From contig CM043698.1 in the NCBI GenBank assembly GCA_023935145.1, positions 64,440,001 through 64,504,000 of the forward strand: 64,000 bases of DNA, written 5' to 3'. Every line of letters starts with the position of its first letter. The stretch's first letter is position 1. The notes below the pieces were generated by a model. That model was given only the letters and a program-made list of their open reading frames with translations. It searched no databases and was not told the DNA's origin. The DNA comes from Bretschneidera sinensis (lineage: Eukaryota > Streptophyta > Magnoliopsida > Brassicales > Akaniaceae). The translations under genes and the position numbers were made by a program. This document shows positions 21,307-35,359 of this stretch, piece after piece.

Positions 21307-22910
21307 TGTGCAATTGACAAATTTGTGAAATGCTTACAGTAAAAGTATACTAAAAACATTGGATGATGCAGTTAAACTTGATATTCCATAAATTTAGACG
21401 ATTACTTTACCTTTTTAAAAACAAACAAAAAATATGAATAAAAAAATGTGACAAAACCATATAATAATATTAAAGATATTTAAGTAAAGTTTATGAAATG
21501 AATAGAATTTTTGTTGACTCCAAACGCAAAATTCAATTCAATTCTATCGTTTAAATAACAGTATACCAAACATGAAAATTCATTTAAGTTTATTTGTAAA
21601 TGAATTATAATTTCAATTCATTTGAAAATGAAGTGTGAATTCATTTGTAAATGAATTTTAATTTCAGTTCATTTGAAAATGAATTGAATTCTATACTTCA
21701 AGTTATATTAAATGGAATAAATTATTTCTATATAATTAAGAATTTGGAATAATATTCCATAGTAAATAAGATGAAATGAGAATGTATTCTTATCATATTC
21801 CTTTGTCTCATTTTCGTCTATCCCCAAATTGTGATTCATTTTTATTTTATTTAAGCAATGTAGAAAGAATAATGAACTTTATATTCAACACTCAATTTAG
21901 ATACTTTTAACTTGAACGAAATCCTAATTTTTTTTAAGTCACTGTTTGTGTCTCTCGCCCTCTTTCTCTCATAATGCTTTAATGCCCAAGAACAAGAGGA
22001 TTCAATTTGGGAGTGACTAGAAAATATGTGCTCGTTTTCGGTGAGAGCAAATCTTCAAGTTTATTTATTAGATGAGAAAATGAAAATGAATAGCATGTGA
22101 CCAAAATAATACGTCCCAATAGAAACCAGAAATGTGATTCGTTAATAACTCTCAAGTGGCGAAATGATTCACAGTGACTGCGGAGACATACACGTGACCA
22201 TACCTCCTAACACTATGATGGGACAACTTAGAGGAAAGTCATTCCTCCAAGTACGAAGAGTCATCCGTTGTGAGGCTCAAGGCACGAGTGTCTCACCTAA
22301 ACAGTCCCACGCTCCGAAAGATCATCCAAGATACACGCTAATACCTATATAAAGAGAGCATGAGCAAAAGAAAAAGAAAAGAGAAAAAAAGGAAGGAGAT
22401 AGACATTCATGCACAAATGTGAACAAACCATTAAGAAATGGTAAAATCAAAACACGATCATATACACTCTAAAAGAGGTAAAATCCAGAGAGAACCATAG
22501 ATACAAGGAGAAAATACTCGAGGAACATAGAGAACTATCCAACTCTCTCATCTTTCTAAATATTCCTTCACCTCCACGTCTTTTCTTTATTTACCTCAAA
22601 TAGTGTTTGTTGATTTGATCATTGAAGGGTTCTCCCAAGAGTACAAAACTTTAGAAGATTTCTTTTGCAAGAGTACAAATGCTTTAAACACAAATAAGCC
22701 TCCTAATTCGGGACTTTCTCGTCCATGTCGATATTCATCAATCCCTTTGAAGCCCATCGAAGACCAAATGTCATCGTCCACTTTTTTCACATCAACAAAC
22801 GGTATAAATTTTTTGTCTTTCTGTTTTATACTACGATTTGGTTTAGGCTTCTCACATCCCAAATAAATTTTACTGGCAAAATTGATGTTAGTTTTGTACA
22901 AATCACTTTA
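21307..22910. other. AT-rich segment right of Copia C
   Basis: No confirmed gene. At about 21590-21695 two ~52-bp imperfect tandem units contain the palindrome ttcatttgtaaatgaa. 22160-22570 looks promoter- or LTR-like, with a TATA box (ctatataaag, 22345-22354) and then purine-rich leader. A minus-strand open frame at 22596-22901 has no family I recognise. It could be an unclassified LTR remnant. Confidence 0.4.
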
Positions 22911-23490
22911 GTGCAACAAATTTAACAAGAAAAATAGTATATTCCACTACATTTTGACAACTCCACAAAAGGACAAATTTATAAATATACGTATTACTTC
23001 GTTTCAGTTTATACTAGTATATCAACACACGCGTCTATTTTTTTATGTGATAAAACAATATGTTAACAATTATTTTCTTACCTATAAACATATTAATTGA
23101 GTTACATATATAACTTTATTTAAATATTTTATTTATATGTTTAAGTAGGGGTTTATGAGACATTTTGAGGGGTAGATACAAAATGAAGGTTATGGCTTTA
23201 TTAATAGTATAAAAGTGTAGATGTTATTTTGCACCATTCATTCAATTAAAAGATTAATTATTTTTTAATTATATATTAAAAAATAATTAAAATTTTATAA
23301 ATATAATTTTATAAAATTTATACATATTCAAATAGTATTTTCAAAATTTTAAATTAAAAAAATTAAAATCAAAATTACTGAAAAAATCAACCACAACATA
23401 TAAAGTAAAACTGAGGAGTACATCTTTATCATGAGACCTTTTATTCTCATGTGAGAAGAAACCAAAAGAAAATAAAAAATGTAAGACTAA
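22911..23490 (+). repeat. MULE left inverted repeat, outer part
   Basis: Matches the reverse complement of ~28940-29314. A ~210-bp insertion (about 23013-23225, starting ctagtatatcaacac) is absent from the right arm. The arm resumes at 27359 after the Harbinger-like element. Confidence 0.85.
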
Positions 23491-23894
23491 GGGCATGTTT
23501 GGTAACAGTTTTCAGTTTTCAATGTTCTAAAAGAGTTTTCAGTTTTCAGTGTTCGAAAAGAGTTTCTGAAAACAGTTTTCTGATGAAAACAGTTTTCTGA
23601 TGAAAACATATTTGGATAACTGCAACTCGAAAACTATTTCCAAAATAGTTTTCAGTGAAATGTTGTTTGGATAATTAGTGTTCGAAAACTGTTTTGAAAA
23701 TAGAAAACTGTTTGGATTACACTTTCTTGTAATTGTTTTCAGTTTTCAATGTTCAATTTAAATTTTAATATCTAAAATTAATTTTATTTCTCATATTTAC
23801 TAAATATAGTTTTTTAAGCACACGCCAAATACTTGGAAATAATTAATATTATTTTATTTTTAAAATGTTAGTACTTTTTATATATCATCGATCA

Positions 23895-24970
23895 AGAAGC
23901 AGCATAAGCTTAGAAAAACATATTGATTTAGGCAGCAGCATAAGCTTGGGTTATAGATTATAGAAAAACAAATTGATTTAGGCAACAGCAGCATCAAGTA
24001 CTTTCTGTTTTAGATTATAGTAGGAAAAAAACTGGGAAAAAAAATTCTTTTCGTTTTAGTTTTATCACCAACCATTTTACCTGAGGAATATAAAAAAATT
24101 AAAGAAAAACAAACAAATTTGATACCATTGTTACTTTTCTCATGATTAACATATAAGGTCCATTAATAGAATCCACATTTATAACATCCAATGGAAAATG
24201 AAAAACAATCTCGTTGGCAGGGCTAGCAAGCAGAGTAGCAAAACTCATCTCTCGATTCCACCTATTGCTATCAGTAATGAATTCTGAAAGATCATTTAAC
24301 CAAAATTGACAACATGGTGTATCTTTAATGGCATAGACAGTTCCGTCCTGAAGATAGCTACAAAGATGAATTTTGGAAAAATGAAAACCACATAGCATTT
24401 CAAGTGAAAGTGATAAAGTGATGCATTACATGAGAAAAAATGTCACTTGGCTGGACTTGAATGTCACAATGAAATTAAACAGAGAATAATAAATCATCAA
24501 GCATATCAAACAAATGGCGTACAATCATGAATATTTATGCAACTACTACAATTGTCTAAAATTTATCCCTGCGTTCCTCCCCTTCTCACTTTCCTTTTCT
24601 GGCTTTCCTCGGACAATCCATCACCCACTCATTTGACTCTTTGCCCATTTGCAACAGGAAGATGCTTCATGTATAATTTTGAACTTCAATGTAGTAGTAT
24701 AAATGGGGGAATAGCCCTTTAAAACTGCATCCTTTGCGCCAGTGTCATTACCATAAGCAAGTCCAGGATTTGACTAAGATTTCAATGAATTGGATTTATC
24801 TATCACTGGAGGCCACATTGAGAAAATCAATCTGTTGCTCTTCTCGCTGTAGTAGTAGCCAACCCAAGCTCCTTACATTGCTCTTACCTATACCTATGAA
24901 AAGACAAGCAAGAAGCAGCATAAGCTTAGAAAAAAAATCAATTGCAATTCTTATGATCTAGGCAGCAGAG
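23895..24970. repeat. Dispersed aagcagcataagctta repeats inside Harbinger-like element
   Basis: The word agcagcataagctt followed by an A-rich stretch and ..aggcagcag recurs near 23898, 23940 and 24916. Between them, a minus-strand open frame (24099-24398) begins MLCGFHFSKIHLC; I do not recognise it. Confidence 0.5.
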
Positions 24971-25297
24971 ATGGGCAATTCTTAGATAAAGTCAAAAGCA
25001 GCCATATAGAACAAACAACAAGCACAAATAAATGTTAATAAGTTTGGTTATTGGCAGGAAGAGATGCATTGGGCTATTTCTAATCTCAATAGCAGCTATG
25101 GTAAATGTTAATATGTAACTTGAAATAAGGGAGTCATAATTGACACACTTCTACGTTAGATACAAACTCAAAGTACAAAGGAAAAAAATAAAAATTTCTA
25201 TTAGAAAAGATAATAGGCTTATGCTTTGCTATATTCAGACTAACCAAATGTAAAAGAGTAAAATAGACCACTTAAAACCAAATAAAAATTCACATAC

Positions 25298-25932
<635 letters not shown>

Positions 25933-27358
25933 TTCCCCCCCTTATTAACACTACTTTTTCTCTAGCCTCTTCATATATCTAGATGTACTACTCAGCAGGG
26001 AAAAAATTACCGATCCTCAATTCTGGATCGACTCAGTCCATAGACGACCTAAACTTCAATTAAAAAAAAACAACTCCACAATGCAAAATTATGGGGAAAG
26101 AAATAAGAAAATTGCATATATGAATTAACATTTTCACAAAAAGGAAAATAATAAAACAAATATCATCTAAACACCTAATTGACAGTTGAAGCTACTCAAA
26201 ATAAAAGTGACTCAAAATTTTCCCTATGAAGATCAAACAAGGAAGCCAATGCTTAACTAGTCCACATTTCAAATTAAAATGAGATTAATTAAAACTAATC
26301 TATATGCACATAATTATGTATATGCTTAATAGCTAAAACGTACCGGTTTTATACACAAATGCTAACAGAGATAGTTTAATCTCAATCCAAAAAAAAAACC
26401 CACTTTCAAATACACATACTCGAGAAAAGCAAATTGCACCTCATACTAAACTCTTGTACCAAAATAGAAACCCACCCTTCACATATATGATTCAGATAAT
26501 CCCCAGATCTGATTCGTCCATCCAACTCAATAGGCTAAACAAAACCAATCCCATTTTCACATAGACCCACAAAACCCAAATTCAAGCGCCAAACCTAGCA
26601 AACCCATTTTCACTGACATACACATATCTATATACACATATCTATATATACAGCGATATGCAAACAAATTGCACGTGAAATATTTAGAGAATGCTAAAAA
26701 ATATAAGAAATGTCAGTCGGATCATTGAAATCGAAGCGTACCTGAGAAAAGAAACCAGTGAAATCTTTTTTTGTCTCCGATGAATCGGACTATTTCGATT
26801 CGAGTTCAAATGTGTACCAGCATTTTGCCCTGCGCATCCCCACCAAAAACCCCAAACCCAACATCACCACCACCGACAGTCTCCTTCTCCCCACTGGCCC
26901 CACCGTCACTCTCTCTAGGAAATCCGCGCCTTGCTCACATCGGACAACCAGTTGGCGTCTTCGCCATTGCCAAACAGCTCCCCGCCCGAGTCCGTCGCCA
27001 TGGCGACAGAGAAATCCGAGCACGTGCCGTACGCCGCGGATGCCCCCACAGAACAGTACCTCAGGGAGACAGACTTATTGCTACTGGTGTTGTTGTTGTT
27101 GATGCCGTCGTTGACGAGAGAGAGAAGAGAGCAGAGAGCAGAGAGAAGAGAAAAGAGAGTCATGATTTTTAAGCTGAAGAGTGTAAATGAAAACGGAATT
27201 TTCGGAAATCAGTGTTTGAAAATAGTTATTTTGAAAACAGTGTTTAACAACTGCTTTCCAAAACTGCTTTACCAAACATGTTAGCAGTGTTTGAAAACAG
27301 TTTTCAGTGTTTAAACATTGAAAAAAGTTTTTAAAAACCCTTCACAAACAAGCCCTAA

Positions 27359-27592
27359 GCATCTTTCTAATCCTTACACACATCCTCGTCATGTCATCAT
27401 CACCATCTAACTTTATACAGTATACGCCACCACCACGTAAAAATAACATTAATATTTTTTTATAAGTAACATTAATATATTAAAATATCAAAAAATTTAC
27501 AATAGATTAATTAAATCATAAAAACAAACAAAAAGCATCCAAAAGCATCTCCACGTTAAAGTCCATACCCCACCTCTTTCGCCCACCATCAT
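27359..27592 (+). repeat. MULE left inverted repeat, inner part
   Basis: Continues the left arm after the Harbinger-like insertion (gcatctttctaatcc...) and matches the reverse complement of ~28718-28940. Confidence 0.8.
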
Positions 27593-28201
27593 CAACACAA
27601 ATATTCGAGTTTCAGTTCTCTCAATCTCAATTTTGAGAGAAAGTTTATATTTAAGTTAAATTTATTTTAATCCTTTAATTATTTTTGAATAAATAAAATT
27701 TTACAATCAAATAAAAACAATGTGATATATTTTTTAAGAATATAATAAAATATATTGTTGACATAGCATTATTTTTATTTAGTGATAAAATCATATTTAT
27801 ACAAAAACAATTGAAGAGTTAAAATGAGTTTAATTTGATTATAAAGTTCTCTCTCAAAAGTAAGAAAACCTAAATCCCATATCTATGTATTAGTTAAGAA
27901 ATTGACATTGTGTTAGATCGATTTTCAAAACACAAATCCGTTTTTAGCTTAACTGTTGCTTTATAAAAATATGTTTTACCAAAAATTGTTTTAATTATTT
28001 TGATGATCATAAACCAAAGTTACATCTACGCCACAGAATACCTTACTCTTTTAAGTTGTATTAGTTAAAGTTTTCGTTACAGCCTTTCATTTCTCAACAC
28101 TTGTATAATACACCATAACATCTCTCGACACAGAGAGTGACGGTTTACAGAGTGAGTAAACAAGCTACAAGTGAAAAGATATAGAAATTGAAGACCCCAA
28201 C

Positions 28202-28678
28202 ATGGCCGACACAGACCTAGACCTGAAAGGAGCATCCAATTCTTTGTTGAGAAACACGCAGTGCTGCTTCTGTTTTCCTTCCTTCAGTTCTAAGGGATCG
28301 TCCACTATTAGATTAGCCTGGTGGGAGTAGATACGGACAACCCAACCTCAAGACGAGGATCAATGGTGGGTCTGGGGATTAGAGCTCTCAAGTGGATCCG
28401 AGATCACCGCCGGACCCAAGTGGAAGACATTTATTCGAAGAATCAATAGGAACAGAAGCGGTGGGGCCAATAGGCATAAGAAATACCAATACAACCCCTT
28501 GAATTTCGATGAGGGGTCGGGGCAGAATGGTAATCTCGACGAGTCCGATGATTTCAGTGCGTACCACAACTTCCCGACCTGGTACGCATGCGTATCGAGA
28601 TCGGGTAAGGCCGCGGGGGCTACAATGACGTCGTCTTCTTTGGATGTCCGTGGCAACGACATGGCGGTTTTCGCGTAA
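28202..28678 (+). pseudogene. Captured plant gene in MULE, single exon
   Basis: ATG at 28202, stop TAA at 28676-28678, 158 codons, interrupted only by a TAG at codon 43 (28328-28330) after LAWWE. The N-terminus is Cys-rich (TQCCFCFPSF). The middle reads WWVWGLELSSGSEITAGPKW and then KTFIRRINRNRSGG; the latter resembles a conserved segment of a family of small plant proteins of unknown function. It is GC-richer than the AT-rich MULE arms around it, as expected for captured exonic DNA. The start was chosen because it is the first ATG and the frame shows the conserved wording throughout. I assign no name or function. Confidence 0.72.
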
Positions 28679-28717
28679 AATGCACGTGCATCGTCTACTG
28701 GTGCCCTGATCTTGCAG

Positions 28718-29314
28718 TGGTAGGCGAATGAGTTGGAGTGATGACTTTAACGTGGCGGCGCTTTGGATGCTTTTCTTTGTTTTTTTATTTAATTAATTTA
28801 TTGATTTTTTTATATTTTAATATATTAATGTTGTTTTTACGTGGTTGTAACGGTGGTGGTGATGTATTATACAATATAAGTAGATGGTGATGGTGACATG
28901 ATGAGGATGCATATAAGGATTAGAAGGATGGTTTGTTTTGCATTTTATATTTCCTTTGGGTTTCTTGTTATATGAAAATAAAAGGTGTTAGAATAAAGAT
29001 CCATTACTCAGTTTCACTTTATATGTCACTGTTGATTTTTTAAAGTAATTTTTATTTTTATTTTTAAAATATTTTATTAATTTAAAGTTAAAAAAATAGT
29101 GTTTGAATGTGTAAATTTTATGAAATTATATTTATAAAATTTTAATTTTTTTAATTTATAGTTAAAGAAAATAATTAATCTTTTAATTGAATGAATAGTG
29201 TATAATAACATATAAACTGAAACAGAGGTATATGTATATTTGTAAAAGTTGCCCTTTTGTGAAGTAGTCAAAATGTATTGGAATATACCATTTTTCTTGT
29301 TAAATTTGTTGCAC
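28718..29314 (-). repeat. MULE right inverted repeat
   Basis: About 597 bp, reverse complement of the interrupted left arm; outer end ...aaatttgttgcac. Confidence 0.85.
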
Positions 29315-29317
29315 CAA

Positions 29318-29730
29318 GGTCTCCAACTGGTGAGACTCCACTCTTCTTGGTTTTCGGGTATGAGGTTGTGGTTTCGGTTGAGGTGGGAGAATCTTCCCTC
29401 TAAGTGTAGTTGTTCGATGTCAAGGAAAATGAATAAGAATTGAAGATGAATCTGGATTTGATAGAAAGAGTTCAGGATGAAGCCTTGTTAAAGTTTGCAG
29501 CCTACGAGCAGTGGACCACAAAGAATTACGACACTCGGATCAAGCAAAGGACATTCAGACTTGGAGACTTGGCCCTCTGCAATAAAGAAGTCTTGAATCC
29601 TCGAAATACTAGAAAGCTCGCACCCAATTGTAAACATCTATACTGAGTCAAGAAAGTAATCAAGCAAGGAACATTCAAGTTCGAAAGAATGGACGAAACT
29701 ACAGTGTCGCTTAAATGGAATTTGTAAAAT
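29318..29730 (+). pseudogene. Tat-like Gypsy integrase C-terminus fragment
   Basis: Starts at the MULE edge with SPTGETPLFLVFGYEVVV, matching the ..TGETPFSLVFG.. segment of Tat/Retand-lineage integrases. After a stop near 29401 and a frameshift it continues RVQDEALLKFAAYEQWTTKNYDTRIK...FRLGDLALCN, then LAPNCKHLY and a stop at 29644-29646, and KVIKQGTFK. These are the usual C-terminal integrase segments. The N-terminal part is not seen on the other side of the MULE, so the fragment may have been truncated before or during the MULE insertion. Confidence 0.75.
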
Positions 29731-30187
29731 TCAAATTTTATCAATAAGGTATTATTTATCATACCATGCTTAAAGAATTGAATGCAACGTGATTGCTTTT
29801 GTCATAGGTTTGCTTTCTCTTTTCACATTGTACATACCGAGTGGCAGAACCAAGACAGCGCGAGGATGCCCTAGTACTTAGCAAGCATTATTTGAAAAAA
29901 TCGAAGTCAAGGCTCCGAAGTGAGCATCAATCCTAATCCAAAGTCAAAGCACCAAAGAGATGCCTTGACAGGAAAAAAAGAGCTCTAGCCTAATGTGAAG
30001 GACTGTGGTCCAACACTTAAAAAATTTGGGAGAAGAATTTAAACTTCATCCCTAATCGAAGCGAATGACTGAAGCCCAAAACTTAGAAAATTCAAGAACA
30101 GACAATTCAACTCATGCAATAGAAGAATTGGACAACAAAAGTGAAACCAACTTCTACCATAATAAAAATATTATAAGGGAAGGCTTT
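29731..30187 (+). other. Downstream region of the Tat-like fragment
   Basis: Non-coding; contains words such as accgagtggcagaaccaagac. Probably the spacer after integrase, ending where LTR D begins at 30188. I see no LTR of its own. Confidence 0.4.
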
Positions 30188-30343
30188 TGTAACGACCCAT
30201 CCTGGGTTGGCTACCCCCGAGACGGTGTCATCACGTTTTGAAATTCCAACACGATATATATATGCAACAATATAAAAATAAATCAATTAAAATTAAAATT
30301 TTCATCCAATCATCATCTCTTTTCAGAGGAGATACATCATCAT

Positions 30344-30393
<50 letters not shown>

Positions 30394-30885
30394 AAATGCA
30401 TGAAAAGATTTTATTACAAATTTTCTTCTTTCTTACAATATCTGAGGACTTGACCATGAAACTTACTTAAGGTAATTACTCTGATACCAGCTCTAAACTT
30501 TATTTGCTCTGCTCGCTGCCTGAAAATTTTCAACAATAAAGAGTGAGCTTCACAAGCTCAGTGAATTAAATTTACTGGAAGTACTCGATTATATACTTTC
30601 AGTCACATCTTATAATTCAATCGTTTCTAATTCACCAATATTAATGATCTATTTCTTCACATATAATAATTCAATCTTTCAAATTATCTTCCAATATTCA
30701 TTCATCTTTTATCTCATATAATTCAATAATAACATTCTATGATCACTACTCATATCATAATTCCAACCATTTATCAATTTCTTCTTAAATTAATCATCAA
30801 ACATATCAATTTTTTTCTCATATATTTAATCATCTTGAGATTATCAATTCAACATCATTATTTACCTTGTTATGAGGTTCACAAC

Positions 30886-31374
30886 TGTAACGACCCATCC
30901 CGAGTTGGCCACCCCCGAGACAGTGTCATCACATTTTGAAAATCTCAGCACAACACATATATGCAACAATGAAAATAAATAAAACCAAAAGAAATTTTTG
31001 CATCAATCCTCAACCCTCAACAAGGGAGTTACATCAATCTGATCTTTAAACATTATATACAACGTAAAATGCATGAATATTTACAAATAAATTTTTACTT
31101 TATTTTCTCATTAGTCTGAGGATGTTGACACGTACGTGGCTTACAAAAAATGATTTTTTCTAACTCTCAACTCATCAGACTATTTGTCCTGTCTACTACC
31201 TGAAATCATTGTACAATGAGTGGTGAGCTTCACAAGCTCAGTGAATTAAATTTACTATAAATACTCAATTCGTATAAATGGTTTTTCACTATTTAATCAA
31301 TTATATCTCACATAACTTGATAATAGCATTCCACTATTAATACACATATCATAAGTCTCATTCTCTATCAATCT

Positions 31375-31444
<70 letters not shown>

Positions 31445-33047
31445 TTCATCTCAAGACCATCAATTTTCTCATAATTACCTCGTAATGAGGTTCACAGCAA
31501 AAAGTCTACAATTTAGATGGTTCATATCATATTATACTTCTATGTTACTTTCTCACTATAATTGTCTCTTTGTGAGACTCATTCATTTATAAACAAATTC
31601 ACAATAACACACAACACATCAGCATTTCAATAATGCAAATCAATATTTAAAACATATGCAATGCATGAATTATTATTAGGGAACGTCTTCCCACATGTCG
31701 ACATGTTTTTATCTTAGACCAACTGCCTTCCCGGTTATTTTCTTTCTCATTTATACCGGTTGCCTTCTCTGTTCTTTTATTCTCATTTAGACTGGTTGCC
31801 TTTCCGGTTCTTTCATTTTCATTAGATCGGCTGCCTTCTCGGTTCTTTTCTTTTATTTAATGCATATGTATATGAACAATGATATGAAATATACATCTGA
31901 ACAATAACATAAAAAAAAAAAACAAACAAACAAACAAACACGAATTCAAATATTTAAATTTAGCTATTATGTCTTTCCTCAAATTATTAAAAAAATACCA
32001 CTAAATTCCTATCATCATAAATCACATCAAATCATCCATCTTAGCTTGTCAAGATCCACTAATTTTTATCTCCTCATAATTCGTATCAAAACATCAACCA
32101 TAGCTAATCAAAAATTTCACTTATCGCTTTTATTATTAAAACAACTTATTATTCCAAAACAAATATTATTTATCCCATAATAATTTTCTACATGACCAAA
32201 ATTCATATCATACCTATCAATCAAATTTTTATCTATCACCAAAGCATAAGCTAATAATTTATTTAATATTATCACTAGATAATTTCATTTTTTTATTTAG
32301 ATTACTTAAAGTAAATCTAACTCACCACGTACACTTAGAACTACCCGTGGATCACCTCCTTGTCTTTCCCATTCCTCTCCGAAATTTTTCCCTGTTGCTG
32401 ACCGTCAACACCTGATATCAATTTCAAATTTTTTCTTCAATTCTTCATAAACCACACCGTTTGAAAATTTTCACTTTGACTTCCGGGAAATTTCATGTAT
32501 GATAAAAATTCAAAAATAAACATTACATTATTGCCTTCTCTTTTTCTGATAGCTTTTCGTGACTCTATAAAATTTTGCCGTAAACTCCTTCAAAATTTTG
32601 CTCTTTCAATCTTTCTTTGGGTCCCCAAGTGTTTAGAGAAAACGAGTAATTGAAGAAAAACTTTAAAGAAATTTAGTAAGTATCAGTATGTATATATATA
32701 CAATTTCAAAGCAATACTCAACAGTTAACAAGCCTCCACATTTTAAAAATGTGGAGAACATGCAACTTCATTTGAAGATGCACTTGGCAGCAGCTGCCAC
32801 GATTTTCCCTTTTTTCTGAAATTTTTTTTCTTTTTCCTTTTCTTCTTATTGCCAAAAATCTGGACACGTCCAAATTTTTTTTTTTAATTTTTCATTTTCT
32901 TTGTAATTACGCCTCTACACGTCCATTTTTTTTCAAAAGAATTATTTTATTCAATACTAAATCATTTGCATAAATATATTATTTTAATTTCATGTCATAT
33001 TTATTAAATTACTTCTTTACCCTTACTTTACGATTACAGGTATTACA
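30886..33047 (-). repeat. Gypsy C 3' LTR
   Basis: 2162 bp, plus strand TGTAACGACC...GGTATTACA. It holds a (TA)n tract of about 65 bp at 31377-31441 and an (AAAC)n run near 31918-31940, both nearly absent from the other LTR. Internal cggttcttt/gactggctgcc-like units repeat near 31710-31850. Confidence 0.92.
31377..31441. repeat. (TA)n microsatellite
   Basis: About 32 uninterrupted TA units. The matching place in the partner LTR (about 37868-37880) has only four or five. Confidence 0.95.
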
Positions 33048-33283
33048 AATCTATCCACCTTACAAAAATTTCATCCCCTAAATTTCCTTACCTAACTCTA
33101 GAAACAAATGTGAATAATATTTCTTCATAATTGTCCACGCTTTCACGTGATCTTTTCAACATCCTTATTCCGCCACAGAACTTGAACTAGTGAAATTATT
33201 TTATTATACAAGACTTGTTCTTTTCTATCTAAAATTCTTACTGGTACTTGTATATAAGCTCAATCTTTCTGAATTTCTATAAC

Positions 33284-33773
33284 TTAGCTCGAAATATTAT
33301 AATATTCATCATATAAATACTTTCTTAAAAGTGAAACATGAAATACATTACACCACTGCTTCAACTCTGGAGGCAAATCCAGGCTATTCACAACTAGCTC
33401 AACTTTATCAACAACCTCATAGGGTCCCACATACCTCGGATCCAACTTTACTTTCCTATTTAAATCACAATACACCTTTTCATTGAGATATTTGTCAATA
33501 TACCCAATCACCTACTTGAAACTCAAGAGGTCTTCTTTTATTATTAGCATAGCTATTCGGTCTGCTCTGTGCTGCTTTACGGTTCTCTCTAACCAATTTG
33601 GTCTTCTTAGTTTTTAACTCAATAATTGATGGACCAGATATATTTCTCTCTCCTATTTCTTCCCAACATATAGGAGTTCTACATCTCCTACCATAATGTC
33701 TCAATCGGTGCCATCCCAATACTAGTTTGATACTGATTATTATAAGCAATTTCAATCGATGGCATGTAAGCAT
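33284..33773 (-). pseudogene. Gypsy C integrase C-terminal part
   Basis: Two overlapping open pieces. The first reads GRRCRTPICWEEIGER and then a helix ending FQVGDWVY. The second reads KLDPRYVGPYEVVDKVE and ELKQWCNVFHVSLLRKY, the standard end of chromovirus-type integrase (...HNVFHVSMLRKY). The catalytic core upstream is not readable. A stop or shift lies near 33500. Confidence 0.82.
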
Positions 33774-34277
33774 CCTAACTTACTGAAAAACTCATCATAT
33801 TTGCCCTTAACGTATCTTCTAGTACTCTAATAATCATTTATGTTTAAGCATGAAGAATTATATTAAATTACAACTGTGTACCCATGGCTTTCTGAAAGCC
33901 TCTCCAAAACCAATATGTAAATCTAGCATCTTTATTTGACACTATGCTCAATGGTACTCCATACAACCTTAACTATATCCCTCTTTAGTCCTAACCATCA
34001 GAATTTTTGTCTCAATCCTCTATACATCTTATTGTTACTTGGTTGCATCGAATATACATCATCATATACCTCTCTCAATATCTTCTTTCTCAATTCTGCA
34101 TTATTGGGAACACAAATCATATGTTCCAATACCAAAATACCTTTACTTTAAATTTTGAACTCATATTGCTTTCTAATAAGCACTCAATGTTTAATCTTTT
34201 CAATCTTTTCATCTCTACCTTCCATCTCTAAAGCATTTTACTATGGATGACTATACAACCATATTCGTTAACCATGA

Positions 34278-34523
34278 TCATCTATTACAGATATTCAACT
34301 TCATTCTTATCTCTTTTGAATCTATCATCAGTTTCACATCAGGACTCCCAATAGCAGCTAACCTTCTTGTAGACTTTCTACTCAATGCATCAGTTATCAC
34401 CTTCGCATTTTCTAGATGATATTGAATTGTACAATCATAGTTATTAATCAACTCCATCCACCATCTTTGCCTGAAATTCAACTCTCTTTGAGCAGGTAAG
34501 TATGTCAAACTCTTATAACCCAT
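34278..34523 (-). pseudogene. Gypsy C RNase H 3' part
   Basis: Reads [38 protein letters not shown] and ITDALSRKSTRRLA. These match the end of Ty3/gypsy RNase H (..NMRQRRWLELIKDYDC..VADALSRKS). Upstream and downstream frames are broken. Confidence 0.82.
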
Positions 34524-34865
34524 GAATATCTCCCAAGTGGCTCCATACAGATGATGTCTCCAATCTTTAAAGTAAATACTATAGCAACCAACTCTAAGTT
34601 ATGAGTAGGGTAATTTCTATCATGAATTTTTAATTGCCTAAAAGTATATGCCACAGCTTTCTTATGTTACACATATCCCAACCATTGATGCGACGCATCC
34701 CTATATACCACAAATCCTTCATCACCAGAAGGAAACACCAATACTAGAGCTGTAGTCAGTTTCTCTTTTAGAAATTGGAAAATTTTTCTCACACTTCCCT
34801 TACCATACAAATCTCAGCTCTTTCCTGGTCAGTCTATTCAACAGTATTATAATAATAGAAAATTT

Positions 34866-35359
34866 CTAAAAAAATCTTCTATAATAACCAGCTAACCACA
34901 AGAAGATTCTAATTTCAGTCACATTAGTTGGTCTCTCCCAACTTAACATTGCTTCTACCTTTTGTGGGTCAGTTGTTATGCTATTTCTCGATATTATATG
35001 TTCTAAGAAAGTTATTTCATTTAGCCAACACTCACACTTAGAGAACTTTGCATATAATTTCTCTCTTCTCAGAATCTCCAGCATACTCTCTAATGTTTCA
35101 TATGTTGTTCTTCCTTTTTAGATTATATCAGAAAGTCAAATACAACCATAAACTTGTTAAGATACAGTTTAAACACTCTATTCATCAAGTCTATGAATGT
35201 TTCTGGAACATTAATCAATCCAAATGACATCATAAGAAACTTATAACCATAACTTGTCTTAAAAGCAGCCTTAGGCACGTCTCCCTTCTCTATCCTCAAT
35301 TGGTGAAAACCTGATCTCAGGTTTATCTTAAAAACACTCTCACTTCTTGCACTGCTCAA
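34866..35359 (-). pseudogene. Gypsy C reverse transcriptase, active site deleted
   Basis: The upstream piece gives [20 protein letters not shown] and [21 protein letters not shown], then [10 protein letters not shown] and a stop. Gypsy E keeps [11 protein letters not shown] at this position, so a short deletion has removed the Asp pair. The second piece (35084-34866) reads RREKLYAKFSKCECWL and GYYRRFF, the RT thumb. The enzyme cannot be active. Confidence 0.85.

Noticed and set aside
22596..22901. 101-codon minus-strand frame ending just outside the MULE
   Set aside because: No recognised family and no supporting signals; left as unassigned.
26758..27172. Overlapping plus-strand frames of 114-133 codons
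   Set aside because: The region is better read as possible 5' UTR/first exon of the CIP7-like fragment on the minus strand; the frames lack recognisable domains.
30349..31441. CRISPR-like or satellite array from TA tracts
   Set aside because: Simple dinucleotide microsatellites inside LTRs in a plant genome; no spacers.
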